64,000 nucleotides of DNA from G963665925 sp963676345 (GCA_963676345.2 CAXXTS010000005.1:620001-684000); one strand, 5' to 3'. Positions 50,457 through 60,114 are shown, counted from the stretch's first letter. Translations and numbers: made by a program. The notes: a model not told the origin generated them from the sequence alone.

Positions 50457-50975
50457 ATGGATCTTAAGTCCAAAATTCGTGTTGTAGAAAATTTTCCAAT
50501 TGAGGGAATCAGTTTTAAAGATGTGACAACACTGCTTCAGGATGGTGAAGCATATTCATATGCCATTGAACAGATGGTAGCGTCTATTGCGGATGTAGAT
50601 TTTGACATTATTGTAGGACCTGAAGCGCGAGGTTTTTTAATTGGTGCGCCAATGGCTGCTGCAATGAAGAAATCATTTGTACCAGTCAGAAAGCCGGGCA
50701 AATTGCCTTATGAAACAGTTCAGTATTCATACGAGCTAGAATATGGTGCAGATACTTTAGAGATTCATGCAGATGCGATTCCAGCTGGTGCAAAGGTACT
50801 TATTGCTGACGACCTACTTGCAACGGGTGGTACAGTGGGCGCTGTAAAAGCACTGATTGAGCAAATGGGCGGCGAAGTTGTAGGTGCTGTATTCCTAATG
50901 GAACTTGATTTTCTAAAGGGAAGAGGTGGCTTAGGCAGCACGCCAATTTACAGCCTAATTCATTATGATTCATAG
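50457..50975 (+). CDS. apt: Adenine phosphoribosyltransferase
   Basis: A 172-residue salvage enzyme that makes AMP from adenine and PRPP. N-terminal FPIEGISFKDVTTLLQDGEAY, base-binding GPEARGFLIGAPMA near residue 58, RKPGKLPYETVQYSYELEYG near 81, and the PRPP loop VLIADDLLATGGTVGAV near 115. GGGGAGG precedes the ATG. In this organism it sits between recJ and relA, as in other Firmicutes. A terminator follows. Confidence 0.97.
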   Translation: MDLKSKIRVVENFPIEGISFKDVTTLLQDGEAYSYAIEQMVASIADVDFDIIVGPEARGFLIGAPMAAAMKKSFVPVRKPGKLPYETVQYSYELEYGADTLEIHADAIPAGAKVLIADDLLATGGTVGAVKALIEQMGGEVVGAVFLMELDFLKGRGGLGSTPIYSLIHYDS

Positions 50976-50991
50976 AAAATGACGGATGTAG

Positions 50992-51040
50992 CCCCAACCT
51001 TGGTGTTTGAATGAATGCCAATGCGTTGGGGTTTGTTGTT
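50992..51040 (+). terminator. Terminator after apt
   Basis: CCCCAAC (50992-50998) pairs with GTTGGGG (51025-51031), long loop with an inner TTGG/CCAA helix, followed by TTTGTTGTTT. Confidence 0.75.
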
Positions 51041-51121
51041 TATATAGGTGTTTTGAGACGAATTTTGGCAACAATTATAAATGACAGAAGATTATGAAAA
51101 CGATTCTTCTTACAACTTTCA

Positions 51122-51150
51122 TTGAGCGTATTTTCAATTTAGTATATAAT
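51122..51150 (+). promoter_or_regulatory. Promoter of relA
   Basis: TTGAGC (51122-51127), 17-bp spacer, TATAAT (51145-51150), about 100 bp upstream of the chosen start. Confidence 0.72.
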
Positions 51151-51253
51151 AAGAATAATTCAGAAAAACAGGTAAGGATGCCTTCTATCAAACCTGTTGA
51201 TTCCACTGAGGAACATGCTTAAAATGTCTGAAATTAACGAAACAGGTGATGAT

Positions 51254-53452
51254 ATGAATCTTGAATCATATATGCTACGGCTAGAACAACATTTACCCAA
51301 TATAGATTTGGCACCTATTATTAAGGCGTACCATTATGCTGAAAATGCACATAGGGGTCAATATAGAAAATCGGGAGAACCTTACTTTATCCATCCACTT
51401 GAAGTATCCTTGATACTTGCAGAACTTGAGATGGATTCAACAACGATTATTTCCGGGCTTCTTCATGATGTTGTAGAAGATACAGAATATACGCTCGAAG
51501 ACATTGAGCGGGAGTTCGGCCCAGAAGTTTCTCTACTTGTAGATGGCGTTACCAAACTTGGTAAAATTCATTATGAATCGAAAGAGGAAGCACAAGTTGA
51601 GAATCTAAGAAAAATGTTTTTAGCGATGGCTCAGGACATACGCGTTATTCTTATTAAGCTTGCCGACAGGGTTCATAATATGCGGACGCTGAAGTACATG
51701 GCAGATCACAAGAAACGCGAAAAGGCAGAAGAGTCCCTTGAAATATATGCGCCAATTGCCCATCGGCTTGGTATCTCTAAAATCAAATGGGAACTTGAGG
51801 ATCTTGCGCTTTTATACCTAGACCCGCAAGGCTATTATGATCTTGTCAGTAAAGTGGATAAAAAGCGTGCAGAACGTGAAGAAATCATCAATAAGGTCAT
51901 TAATGAACTTGAGGATGCGCTCGATGAAGTCCATATAGAACGTGAAATATATGGTAGACCAAAAAACTTCTATAGTATTTATAAGAAAATGAAACACCAG
52001 CAGAAAGAGTTTGATGAAATTTATGACTTAACTGCAATCCGAGTTCTTGTCGAAACAGTTAAAGACTGCTATGGTGCATTAGGGGTTGTTCACACCAAGT
52101 GGAAACCGATTCCAGGCAGATTTAAAGATTATATAGCCATGCCAAAACAGAACATGTATCAGTCACTGCATACAACTGTAATTGGAGATGGTGGAGAACC
52201 ATTTGAAATTCAAATTCGAACTTTAGAAATGCACCGCGTAGCTGAATACGGTATTGCGGCGCACTGGAAATATAAAGAAGGTAAAAGTTCATTCCAAGCG
52301 GCGGCGGCAGGTCAGATGGATGAAAAGCTGAATTGGTTGCGCCAGATGATGGAATGGCAAAGAGATCTTGAAACGCCAGAAGAGTTTATACAGTCTCTTA
52401 AAATCGATTTATTCAATAACCAAGTTTATGTGTTCACGCCAAAGGGGCAGGTTTTTGAACTCCCTGTGGGTTCAACACCCGTTGATTTTGCTTACAAAAT
52501 ACACTCAGAGGTCGGTAACCGGTGCATTGGAGCAAAGGTAAACAATAGAATCGTACCACTGAATTTTCAGTTGAAAACGGGTCAAATTGTTGAAGTTTTG
52601 ACATCTAAGTCATCAAATGGACCGTCGCGGGACTGGTTGAAGTTTGTAAAGTCTACGCAGGCCAAGAATAAAATCAAACATTGGTTTAAAAAGGAACGCC
52701 GTGAAGAAAATATTTCTAATGGGCGTGATATGCTTGAAAAAGAAATACGACGAAACGGTTTTGCATGGAAAGACCTAATGCGTACAGAGTGGGTTGATCC
52801 GCTCCTGAAAAGACTCTCCATGAAAGATTTAGATGACTTGTATGCTGCGCTTGGGTATGGCGGTATTTTACTGAGTCAGGTTATACCAAGACTCCGAGAG
52901 CAATATAGAAATGAACAAAAGAAACAACGTGAGCCTGAAAAAGATATCACCGAAATTGTATCCAAACCGAAAGAACATGAAGAAATGGAACGGCGCAAGA
53001 AGAGTTCTGAAGGTGTTATTGTAAAAGGCATCGACAATGTGCCAATTCGCTTTGCCAAGTGTTGTAACCCGGTTCCTGGAGATGACATTATTGGGTATGT
53101 TACACGAGGCCGCGGGGTTACGATTCACAGGTCTGACTGTCCAAACTTTGAGAAAACAGACGATTCGCGGAATCGTTTTATTGAAGTTGAGTGGGATCAG
53201 GAAAAGCCAACGACATACGCGACAGAAATTCAAATTATTGCACCGGACAGAAAAGGGCTTCTCTCTGAAGTGACGCTGCTCATTTCAGATACATCACTTC
53301 TTGTGACAGGTGTTAATGCCAAACTGACAAAAAATGAAATTGCAGTTATCAACTTAACGGTTGAGGTGACCAGTTCTGAGGAACTGAATAAATTGATTAA
53401 AAAGATTCAAACCATGTCTGGCGTAATTGATGTAAAGCGGATAACTTCATAA
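51254..53452 (+). CDS. relA: Bifunctional (p)ppGpp synthetase/hydrolase
   Basis: A 732-residue Rel protein that makes and degrades the stringent-response alarmone. The HD hydrolase has AHRGQYRKSGEPYFIHPLEV and LLHDVVEDTEYTLEDI near residue 75; the synthetase has YGRPKNFYSIYKKMKHQQ near 235 and QNMYQSLHTTVIG near 297; TGS (VYVFTPKGQVFELPVGSTPVDFAYKIH) near 390; then a helical region, a Cys-containing RIS/zinc-finger-like part (FAKCCNPVPGDDIIGYVTRGRGVTIHRSDC) and a C-terminal ACT domain. ATG 51254 matches the family N-terminus and has AGGTG 5 nt upstream; ATGs at 51197, 51215 and 51224 are alternatives. dtd follows 63 bp later. Confidence 0.95.
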   Translation: MNLESYMLRLEQHLPNIDLAPIIKAYHYAENAHRGQYRKSGEPYFIHPLEVSLILAELEMDSTTIISGLLHDVVEDTEYTLEDIEREFGPEVSLLVDGVTKLGKIHYESKEEAQVENLRKMFLAMAQDIRVILIKLADRVHNMRTLKYMADHKKREKAEESLEIYAPIAHRLGISKIKWELEDLALLYLDPQGYYDLVSKVDKKRAEREEIINKVINELEDALDEVHIEREIYGRPKNFYSIYKKMKHQQKEFDEIYDLTAIRVLVETVKDCYGALGVVHTKWKPIPGRFKDYIAMPKQNMYQSLHTTVIGDGGEPFEIQIRTLEMHRVAEYGIAAHWKYKEGKSSFQAAAAGQMDEKLNWLRQMMEWQRDLETPEEFIQSLKIDLFNNQVYVFTPKGQVFELPVGSTPVDFAYKIHSEVGNRCIGAKVNNRIVPLNFQLKTGQIVEVLTSKSSNGPSRDWLKFVKSTQAKNKIKHWFKKERREENISNGRDMLEKEIRRNGFAWKDLMRTEWVDPLLKRLSMKDLDDLYAALGYGGILLSQVIPRLREQYRNEQKKQREPEKDITEIVSKPKEHEEMERRKKSSEGVIVKGIDNVPIRFAKCCNPVPGDDIIGYVTRGRGVTIHRSDCPNFEKTDDSRNRFIEVEWDQEKPTTYATEIQIIAPDRKGLLSEVTLLISDTSLLVTGVNAKLTKNEIAVINLTVEVTSSEELNKLIKKIQTMSGVIDVKRITS

Positions 53453-53462
53453 ATAAACGACA

Positions 53463-53493
53463 ACAACCGCTTGCGATTAATGTAAGCGGTTGT
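53463..53493. terminator. Hairpin between relA and dtd
   Basis: ACAACCGCTT (53463-53472) pairs perfectly with AAGCGGTTGT (53484-53493). No T-run follows on the plus strand, so it may be an RNA-processing or stability element within a relA-dtd transcript. Confidence 0.5.
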
Positions 53494-53515
53494 CACTGAG
53501 TAAGGGGGCATAGCA

Positions 53516-53965
53516 ATGCGAGCAGTTGTACAGCGCGTAAGCAAATCTAGCGTTACTGTAGATGAGAAAATTGTTGGTGCTATTGACAAAGGGTTAATGG
53601 TGCTTCTTGGTGTTGAGCATGAAGACAGTAAAGATGATGTAAAATGGCTTGTTGATAAAATAATCAATTTGCGTATTTTTGAAGATGAAGAAGGGAAAAT
53701 GAACAAGTCCCTACTTGATGTTGGTGGCGACTTGTTGGCTGTTTCTCAGTTCACACTTATGGGAGACTGCAGAAAAGGCAGAAGACCAAGTTTTTCTAAT
53801 GCAGCGCGTCCTGATCAGGCTAACAGCCTTTACGAAGATTTCGTAAAGCTTGCAGGTCAAAAAGGCGTTTCGGTAGAGACAGGTCAGTTCCAAGCCCATA
53901 TGATGGTGGATATTTTGAATGATGGTCCTGTGACACTGCTCATAGACAGCAAGAGAGTATTTTAG
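53516..53965 (+). CDS. dtd: D-aminoacyl-tRNA deacylase
   Basis: A 149-residue enzyme that hydrolyses D-amino acids from tRNA. It starts MRAVVQRVSKSSVTVD; the catalytic SQFTLMGDCRKGRRPSF near residue 78 and NDGPVTLLIDS near 136 (the Gly-Pro motif that excludes L-residues) are intact. AAGGGGG lies 7 nt before the ATG. The relA-dtd-MBL hydrolase order is standard in Firmicutes. Confidence 0.97.
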   Translation: MRAVVQRVSKSSVTVDEKIVGAIDKGLMVLLGVEHEDSKDDVKWLVDKIINLRIFEDEEGKMNKSLLDVGGDLLAVSQFTLMGDCRKGRRPSFSNAARPDQANSLYEDFVKLAGQKGVSVETGQFQAHMMVDILNDGPVTLLIDSKRVF

Positions 53966-54034
53966 TTGTTAATCTGTGTTTTTAGTGCAGGGTAGGATAA
54001 GTAAAGAAATTAAAGTTGTGCAGGAGGTATTATC

Positions 54035-54655
54035 ATGATTATGTTAAGACTGCCGCTGGGAATTTATGCGGCCAACTGTTATATACTCGGGTGTCCAGAA
54101 ACGAAAAAAGCATGTGTCATTGATCCGGGTGGCGAGCATGAAAAAATTATGAAGGCTCTTAAAGAGTATGATCTGACATGTGAAGCTATTGTGATGACCC
54201 ATGGCCATATGGATCATATTGGCGGCCTTGCAGGTCTTATAAAAGAGACTGGCGCTCAGGTTATGATACACGAAGCGGATGCAGACATGCTAAAAGATCC
54301 AAAAAGCAATCTTTCAAGCAGTATGGGTGGTGCTATTTCAATAGAAGCAGACCGCTTGCTTCATGATAATGATCGAATTGATTTTGGAAACCTACGTCTG
54401 AAAGTTATTCATACACCAGGACATACACCGGGTTGTATTTGCCTCAAAATTCAAGAGCATCTCTTTTCAGGCGATACCCTTTTCCAGCGTTCAGTTGGTA
54501 GAACCGATTTAGCTGGCGGTGACCAGAATGCCCTCGTGCAGTCTATTAAGAAGAAGCTTTATAAGCTGCCTGAGGACACGGTTGTTTATCCTGGACATGG
54601 TCCAGAAACATCTATTGGCTTTGAGAAAAAAGGCAATATGGTTATTCGAGCATAG
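54035..54655 (+). CDS. MBL-fold metallo-hydrolase (glyoxalase II-like)
   Basis: A 206-residue cytosolic metallo-beta-lactamase-fold enzyme. The dinuclear metal motif THGHMDHIGGL (HxHxDH) is near residue 53, the second His in VIHTPGHTPGCICL near 130, the bridging Asp in LFSGDTLFQRSVGRTDL near 150 and the last His in VVYPGHGPETSIG near 190. It matches the YqgX-type hydrolase usually found beside dtd and relA, probably a hydroxyacylglutathione-hydrolase-like thioesterase; substrate not known. GGAGG lies 9 nt before the ATG. A strong bidirectional terminator follows. Confidence 0.93.
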   Translation: MIMLRLPLGIYAANCYILGCPETKKACVIDPGGEHEKIMKALKEYDLTCEAIVMTHGHMDHIGGLAGLIKETGAQVMIHEADADMLKDPKSNLSSSMGGAISIEADRLLHDNDRIDFGNLRLKVIHTPGHTPGCICLKIQEHLFSGDTLFQRSVGRTDLAGGDQNALVQSIKKKLYKLPEDTVVYPGHGPETSIGFEKKGNMVIRA

Positions 54656-54679
54656 TGTTTTTGATGAACTAATTATTAA

Positions 54680-54722
54680 AAAAACCCTTCCAATCGGCAA
54701 ATTGCTGTTTGGAAGGGTTTTT
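54680..54722. terminator. Bidirectional terminator between convergent genes
   Basis: AAAACCCTTCCAA pairs with TTGGAAGGGTTTT (54680-54721), 15-nt loop, with A- and T-tracts on both flanks. It serves the MBL hydrolase gene and the minus-strand YibE/F gene. Confidence 0.92.
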
Positions 54723-54732
54723 CATTGGAAAA

Positions 54733-55896
54733 TTATTTTCTGTATTGGCGCTTTTCAATAAGCCAGGCGCTGACCAGTGCCGTAAAGGGTACCGTTAGTA
54801 TAATGCCGATACTGCCTGCCAGACCCTGTATGATTTCAATGGATATAAAGGGCATATTGATCATCTGTCTATAATCCATCTGGTAGCCCCATATGAGAAG
54901 AATGAGTGATAGCGACCCACCGGCGAAAGCAAGAATAAGGGTGTTGGCCATCGTGCCCATAATGTCTTTGCCAACAACTAGGCCAGACTTTAAAAGTGCA
55001 GCTGTTCCAATTTTAGGACTTTGTGTATGGATTTCTTGCATAGAGGAGGCAATGGACATGGCCACATCCATGATTGCACCAAGAGAAGCAATTAAAATAG
55101 CTGCAAACATAAGCCCGCGAACTTGAATGTTGTAATCCTGGGCAACATAAATCAGCTGCTCTCCCTTGTCCATGTTCATTCCAGATATGTGTGTCAGATT
55201 CCCAAACGTGTATGACAAAATACCTGCACATGTAATACCAATGAGTGTCCCTGCGATAGCTGCAAGAGTCTTACGTTCAAATCCGCCGATGAGGATAAAA
55301 GAGACTACCGTTATAAAGGCTGTGCAGAGTATGGAAACCATAATTGGATTGAAGCCTCTAAAAATAAGTGGAATCATGAGGAAAATAAGAACTACACCCG
55401 TAAAAGCAAGTGAGAGTGCAGCGTGTAGGCCTTTTATGCCGCCGAAAATCAATAGGAGTGTGAAAAAAGCGCCGACAAGTACATAAATGTAATTTTGCCG
55501 CTTATGATTATAGACCCATGCGTTTACCGAGCCATCTTCGACTACGCGCAGTCCGGTAATGACGTGTAGCCCTTCGTGCGTCAGAACGTTGTGGCCCCGG
55601 CTTATTAAGTTCACAGTTTCATATGTATTTCCGGCGTATGCTCCAGTAAGTACTTTTACATTAAGCGTCTGTTTTCCAATTTTCATACCTGGAATTACAG
55701 GGTCATCCTCCAACGATTCTTCAAGAATACGCACCACCTCAGCTTCCTCAAATTGCTGCTGATAGTACTTGGGTAGGCTCATGCCGCTTTGGAGTATGGG
55801 CGAGAGTGCCATCATGACTGTCATCATGATTAGCACTAAAAAAATAAAGCCGGTGTGTAGTCTGCGTTTTATCAGTTCTCTTTTCTCAGTATTCAT
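54733..55896 (-). CDS. YibE/F-family membrane protein
   Basis: A 387-residue protein with an N-terminal anchor helix (about 15-33), an external domain of about 100 residues, and seven or eight membrane helices from residue 128 on. YibE/F signatures are present: VGAFFTLLLIFGGIKGLHAALSLAFT, a segment LAAIAGTLIGITCAGILSYTFG and IASLGAIMDVAMSIASSMQEI. The family is widespread in Firmicutes with no proven function. The start at 55896 (MNTEKRELIKRR) has only a weak GGAT upstream. It is divergent from the surface nucleotidase gene and monocistronic. Confidence 0.9.
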   Translation of the reverse strand: MNTEKRELIKRRLHTGFIFLVLIMMTVMMALSPILQSGMSLPKYYQQQFEEAEVVRILEESLEDDPVIPGMKIGKQTLNVKVLTGAYAGNTYETVNLISRGHNVLTHEGLHVITGLRVVEDGSVNAWVYNHKRQNYIYVLVGAFFTLLLIFGGIKGLHAALSLAFTGVVLIFLMIPLIFRGFNPIMVSILCTAFITVVSFILIGGFERKTLAAIAGTLIGITCAGILSYTFGNLTHISGMNMDKGEQLIYVAQDYNIQVRGLMFAAILIASLGAIMDVAMSIASSMQEIHTQSPKIGTAALLKSGLVVGKDIMGTMANTLILAFAGGSLSLILLIWGYQMDYRQMINMPFISIEIIQGLAGSIGIILTVPFTALVSAWLIEKRQYRK

Positions 55897-56157
55897 AGTT
55901 CATCAATCCGATCCTATTTTAGTTGAATGTTGATTAAATAAAATTATTGAAAAGCCCTATTAGAGTGTATAAATGTACTGTGCGCACCAATATAATTATA
56001 TCCTAATAAAACAATAAGATAAATAGTTCGCAAAAATTCATTCGAAATAGAAAAAGATACCTTAATCTCTTGTTATCAGGAAATCAATAGGATAAAATTT
56101 AATTAGGTGAAAAGTCGTACTGTTCAAAAAAATGGTAGTAAATTAGGGGAGGCATTT

Positions 56158-58104
56158 ATGAAAATGACGAAAAAGGTCTGTTTGATGACTGTCATGACAC
56201 TGATCGTTGCATCTGTACTGGGACTGAGCTATGCAGCTGATGAAACAGTAAAGATTACAATCATGCAGACATCGGACATGCATGGTCGAATCTATCCGCA
56301 TGATTATGCGACAGATTCTGAAGACGCAGATGCTGGTTTTGCTAAAATCCAGACACTGGTTATGCAAAAACGTGCGGATAATCCAAACAATATCCTAATC
56401 GACAATGGGGATACTGTTCAGGATAATAGCGCGGAACTTTTCAATGACTTGCCAGTACACCCAATGGTACAGGCAATGAATGAAATGGATTATGATATTT
56501 GGAATATCGGGAATCATGAGTTCAACTTTGAAAAATCTTTCCTTGAACGCAATGTAGAAGCATTTGAGGGCACAGTTCTTTCTGCGAATGTATATAACGA
56601 AGGAACAGACACAAGATGGCTTGAGCCATACAAGATTTTTGAGTTTGATGGTGTACGCGTAGCCGTAGTAGGTATGCTACCTCCAAATATTCCACTATGG
56701 GAAGCTTCTGCACCTAGCCATTTTGCAGGACTAGAATTTACGGGCACGCTTGAAGAAACGGGCAAAGTCATTGCTGAGCTTGAAGGAAAATACGATGTAC
56801 TTGTAGGCGCCTATCATGTAGGGCCAGACGGTGAACATGGTTATGAAGGCGTTGAAGAAATTGCAAATACATATCCTCAGTTTGACGTTATTTTTGCAGG
56901 TCACGCGCATTCAAAGCTGACTGAAGAGGTTAATGGGGTTAAAATCATTGAGCCAGGTGCATATGGTTGGGCGCTTGCAACGGCTGATATTGAAGTTGTT
57001 AAATCAGAAGCAGGTTATGAGGTTGCCTCTGTAATGACTGAGAATCTGGAAACAGCAGAGGTTGCTGTCGATGCGGGCATTACTAAAGCGTTTGCATTCG
57101 TTCACGACCAGTCTGTTGAAGACGCTAATACAATTGTTGGCGACATAACAGCTGATTTTATTGAACGTCCAGACTACATCACGGGTGAAGATTCTATTGA
57201 AACGATGCCAACAGCTCAAATTGAAGACACTGCAGTCATTGATTTAATCAATGATGTTCAAATGTTCTATACAGGATCAGACGTTTCGTCTGCTGCGCTG
57301 TTTAACTTCGGTTCTAACCTAAAAGAAGGCGACTTCAAAAAGAAAGACGTTGCATTCATTTACAAATATCCAAATACGCTTGTAGGCGTTAACATTACCG
57401 GCGAAAATCTTCTAAAATACATGGAATGGTCTGCGGGCTATTACAATACGTATACAGAAGGGGATTTAACCGTATCATTCAATCCGGACATCAGGGGTTA
57501 TAATTACGATATGTTCTCTGGTATGACTTATGAAATTGATATTACTGAAGAAGCGGGTAACCGCATCAAAAATGTCATGATTGATGGTCAGCCGCTTGTT
57601 ATGGATCAGGTCTATAAACTTGCAGTGAACAATTATCGATTTGGAACCCTAATGGGTCTTGAACTGGTTACAATGGACGACAAATATTATGATTCGTATG
57701 ACTTAATGCAGGATAGTGGACGTATCCGTGATTTAATCATTAAGTATACAATTGAAGAAAAAGACGGCGTTCTTAATCCTACTGTAGATAACAACTGGAA
57801 AATCACTGGTGTGACATTTGACGAGGGGCTTCAGGCACAAGCCTTTGATCTGGTTCGCAGTGGCGAAGTGACCATTCCAACCAGCGAAGATGGTAGAACG
57901 AAAAATGTAAAAGCGCTTAATCTGAACGATCTTCAGGAAATGGGCTTAATGCAAAGCGAGATGTATACAGTTGTATCGGGCGATGTACTTTGGAAAATCG
58001 CTAAAATGTACAACCTAACATGGGAAAGACTTGCAGATATGAATAATCTTAAAGATCCAAACATGCTTTACCCTGGACAAAAGCTGATTATTCGTAATGA
58101 GTAA
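56158..58104 (+). CDS. Exported 5'-nucleotidase / 2',3'-cyclic phosphodiesterase with LysM
   Basis: A 648-residue secreted enzyme. The signal peptide (MKMTKKVCLMTVMTLIVASVLGLSYAAD) leads into a calcineurin-like metallophosphatase domain with MQTSDMHGRIYP, LIDNGDTVQDNSA, NIGNHEFNFE and FAGHAHSKL (residues 30-255). The 5'-nucleotidase C-terminal domain (about 330-555) has ALFNFGSNLKEGDFKKKD and VNNYRFG. One LysM repeat ends the protein (YTVVSGDVLWKIAKMYNLTWERLADMNNL), which should hold it on peptidoglycan. It probably dephosphorylates external nucleotides for salvage. GGGGAGG lies 7 nt before this ATG; a more upstream in-frame start at 56107 would spoil the signal peptide. Confidence 0.95.
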   Translation: MKMTKKVCLMTVMTLIVASVLGLSYAADETVKITIMQTSDMHGRIYPHDYATDSEDADAGFAKIQTLVMQKRADNPNNILIDNGDTVQDNSAELFNDLPVHPMVQAMNEMDYDIWNIGNHEFNFEKSFLERNVEAFEGTVLSANVYNEGTDTRWLEPYKIFEFDGVRVAVVGMLPPNIPLWEASAPSHFAGLEFTGTLEETGKVIAELEGKYDVLVGAYHVGPDGEHGYEGVEEIANTYPQFDVIFAGHAHSKLTEEVNGVKIIEPGAYGWALATADIEVVKSEAGYEVASVMTENLETAEVAVDAGITKAFAFVHDQSVEDANTIVGDITADFIERPDYITGEDSIETMPTAQIEDTAVIDLINDVQMFYTGSDVSSAALFNFGSNLKEGDFKKKDVAFIYKYPNTLVGVNITGENLLKYMEWSAGYYNTYTEGDLTVSFNPDIRGYNYDMFSGMTYEIDITEEAGNRIKNVMIDGQPLVMDQVYKLAVNNYRFGTLMGLELVTMDDKYYDSYDLMQDSGRIRDLIIKYTIEEKDGVLNPTVDNNWKITGVTFDEGLQAQAFDLVRSGEVTIPTSEDGRTKNVKALNLNDLQEMGLMQSEMYTVVSGDVLWKIAKMYNLTWERLADMNNLKDPNMLYPGQKLIIRNE

Positions 58105-58149
58105 GCATTAAATTCAAAATAAAACTTGAATAGTATTTCACCTCATGAA

Positions 58150-58230
58150 AATCCTGTTTCAGTACGGGTGTAATAATTCGCAAAAGGATAATTACACCCA
58201 ATGCTGAAAGAGGATTCTTCTGTTTTTGAA
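58150..58230 (+). terminator. Terminator after the nucleotidase gene
   Basis: A long interrupted stem: AATCCT, TTTCAG and GGGTGTAAT on the left pair with ATTACACCC, CTGAAA and AGGATT on the right (58150-58216), followed by CTTCTGTTTTT. Confidence 0.85.
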
Positions 58231-58311
58231 GATATTTAGTAGAAGTGCGTTAAAAATCTCCAGTCATGTGTTAGACTAAAGGGGCGTAGAAACTATATTT
58301 AGAGGTGAATT

Positions 58312-59820
58312 ATGCTTTATGTAACTATACAGGGTTATGACATGAAACAGGAAGTTGAAAACCTGCTTCACACATTTTATAAAAAAAATGATATTGTTTT
58401 TATTCCAGAAAATCAGGAAGAAGAACTGGAAATTAAAGAACCGCGTATCGATATACTTTCTGTTTATTTAGATGAAATGCAGGGACGGTTTGTATATACC
58501 GTTGCCTTTGCCCATGATGTAGACCCGGGCGGTGATATTCCTTGGGCTACAAAGTCAGATGAGGCTATGCCAGATACGCAGGCAAGCATGATAAAGTCCT
58601 GCAAGCATGAAATAAAGCTTGCAATATATGATTTAATAAGTGTGGCTCTTGGGGTCTCAAATCCGTGGGGCATACTTGTTGGGATGCGCCCTGTCAAACT
58701 TGTCCACGACATGCTCGACAAGGGATATTCAGAGGATATAGTCGGACTTAAGTTAAGAGATTTGTATCGCGTTTCAGACATGAAAATTGAGCTGGCGCTT
58801 CAAATCGCTATGACGGAACGCCCCTTTATTGAAACAGCAAAGACAGATCCGCTGAGCTTATATATTTGCATTCCGTTTTGTCCTTCAAAGTGTTTGTACT
58901 GTTCTTTCCCATCCAATGCCATTGACAAGAAGCATCATTTAGTGGAACCCTATTTGAAAGCACTCTTTAAAGAGATTGAAGATGTGACACAAATGATTCG
59001 TAAAAGTGGTCAGACGGTGGACTGTGTTTATATAGGCGGTGGAACACCAACGGCACTGAGTGAAAATCAGTTTGAGAGGCTACTTGCCCATGTGGATGCA
59101 CATGTTGGAAGGGAAACACTTGCTGAGTACACAGTTGAAGCGGGCAGACCTGATTCTATTACAGAAGCTAAGCTCGAATGTATGAAGCGCTATGGGGTTG
59201 ACCGTATTTGCATTAATCCGCAGACCATGAATAATGAAACATTTAAAATCATTGGGCGCAACCATGATAGTACGGATGTGAAGTCTGTATATAAACTTGC
59301 GAAATCGATTGGATTCAAGACCATTAATATGGACCTAATTGTAGGTCTGCCAGGGGAAGACCTGAGCTCAATAGAAAACACAATGACAGCTTTAGGTCAG
59401 TTTAATCCAGAAAGTGTTACCCTGCATACGCTTGCGGTAAAACGGTCTTCTAAATTAAACGAAGCAAAAAATGCAATACGCCTAACAGAAAACGAGCAAA
59501 TTACACAAATGATGGATGATGCCATGGCGGCGCTTTATGCCATGGACATGCAGCCGTATTATATGTACAGGCAAAAGCGTATACTGGCTAATCTTGAAAA
59601 TGTGGGTTTTTCAAAACCAGGCCATGAGTCCATTTACAATATGCGTATTATGGAAGAACGCCACCCGATTGTTGCACTGGGTGCAGGGGCCTCCTCAAAG
59701 CTCATAGATATGCAAACTCAAAAATTTGAACGCCAAGCAAATATCAAGGGTGTTGAAGCCTATATTGAACGTGTTGACGAAATGATCGAGAAAAAACGGA
59801 ATTACTTTGAACACATTTAG
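58312..59820 (+). CDS. hemZ: Coproporphyrinogen III oxidase-like radical-SAM protein HemZ
   Basis: A 502-residue radical-SAM enzyme of the HemN/HemZ family. The N-terminal region of about 165 residues is specific to HemZ. The cluster motif CIPFCPSKCLYCSF (Cx3Cx2C with a preceding Cys) lies near residue 185, followed by CVYIGGGTPTALSENQFERLL and VEAGRPDSIT, then DLIVGLPGED near 345. HemZ is linked to oxygen-independent coproporphyrinogen oxidation in Bacillus, though many HemN-like proteins have other roles. No other haem genes are nearby; the hemZ-hisS order is usual in Clostridia. AGAGGTG precedes the ATG. A strong promoter for the next operon begins 38 bp after the stop. Confidence 0.92.
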   Translation: MLYVTIQGYDMKQEVENLLHTFYKKNDIVFIPENQEEELEIKEPRIDILSVYLDEMQGRFVYTVAFAHDVDPGGDIPWATKSDEAMPDTQASMIKSCKHEIKLAIYDLISVALGVSNPWGILVGMRPVKLVHDMLDKGYSEDIVGLKLRDLYRVSDMKIELALQIAMTERPFIETAKTDPLSLYICIPFCPSKCLYCSFPSNAIDKKHHLVEPYLKALFKEIEDVTQMIRKSGQTVDCVYIGGGTPTALSENQFERLLAHVDAHVGRETLAEYTVEAGRPDSITEAKLECMKRYGVDRICINPQTMNNETFKIIGRNHDSTDVKSVYKLAKSIGFKTINMDLIVGLPGEDLSSIENTMTALGQFNPESVTLHTLAVKRSSKLNEAKNAIRLTENEQITQMMDDAMAALYAMDMQPYYMYRQKRILANLENVGFSKPGHESIYNMRIMEERHPIVALGAGASSKLIDMQTQKFERQANIKGVEAYIERVDEMIEKKRNYFEHI

Positions 59821-59858
59821 ACAGGCTAGATATAAGGTGGCAATTCAGACCAATGCGG

Positions 59859-59887
59859 TTGACAGCCCGCCTGCGTTGAATTATAAT
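59859..59887 (+). promoter_or_regulatory. Promoter of the hisS-aspS operon
   Basis: TTGACA (59859-59864), 17-bp spacer, TATAAT (59882-59887): a full sigma-A consensus. The transcript would begin near 59894, at the base of the T-box leader. Confidence 0.9.
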
Positions 59888-59893
59888 AATGTC

Positions 59894-60114
59894 AATTGAA
59901 TACAGATGCGCGAGAATTAGTAGTATATGCCGTATGCAAAGCGAGTGAGGTTGGTGGGAGCTCATGATTAAGGCAGTATGAATGACAGCTCGGTTAAGAT
60001 TGCAGTCTGTGTGTTAAGTGGATTCTATATGAATCAACTAGGGTGGCACCGCGGGAAAAAGAATAGATCCCGTCCCTAAGTATTGCGTGAGCGCAAACCA
60101 GGGACGGGTTTTTT
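59894..60114 (+). promoter_or_regulatory. T-box riboswitch, specifier GAC (Asp)
   Basis: The T-box core AGGGTGGCACCGCGGG is at 60040-60055. Stem I shows the K-turn/AGTA region (GCGCGAGAATTAGTAG), distal loop GGTTGGTGGGAGCTC, and the specifier loop GAAT-GAC-A, giving codon GAC at 59984-59986. By alignment with glyQS (GAAA-GGC-A) this reads tRNA-Asp. The terminator CCCGTCCCT/AGGGACGGG (60069-60108) ends in TTTTTT. The leader therefore opens transcription when Asp-tRNA is uncharged, although hisS is the first gene. Confidence 0.95.
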
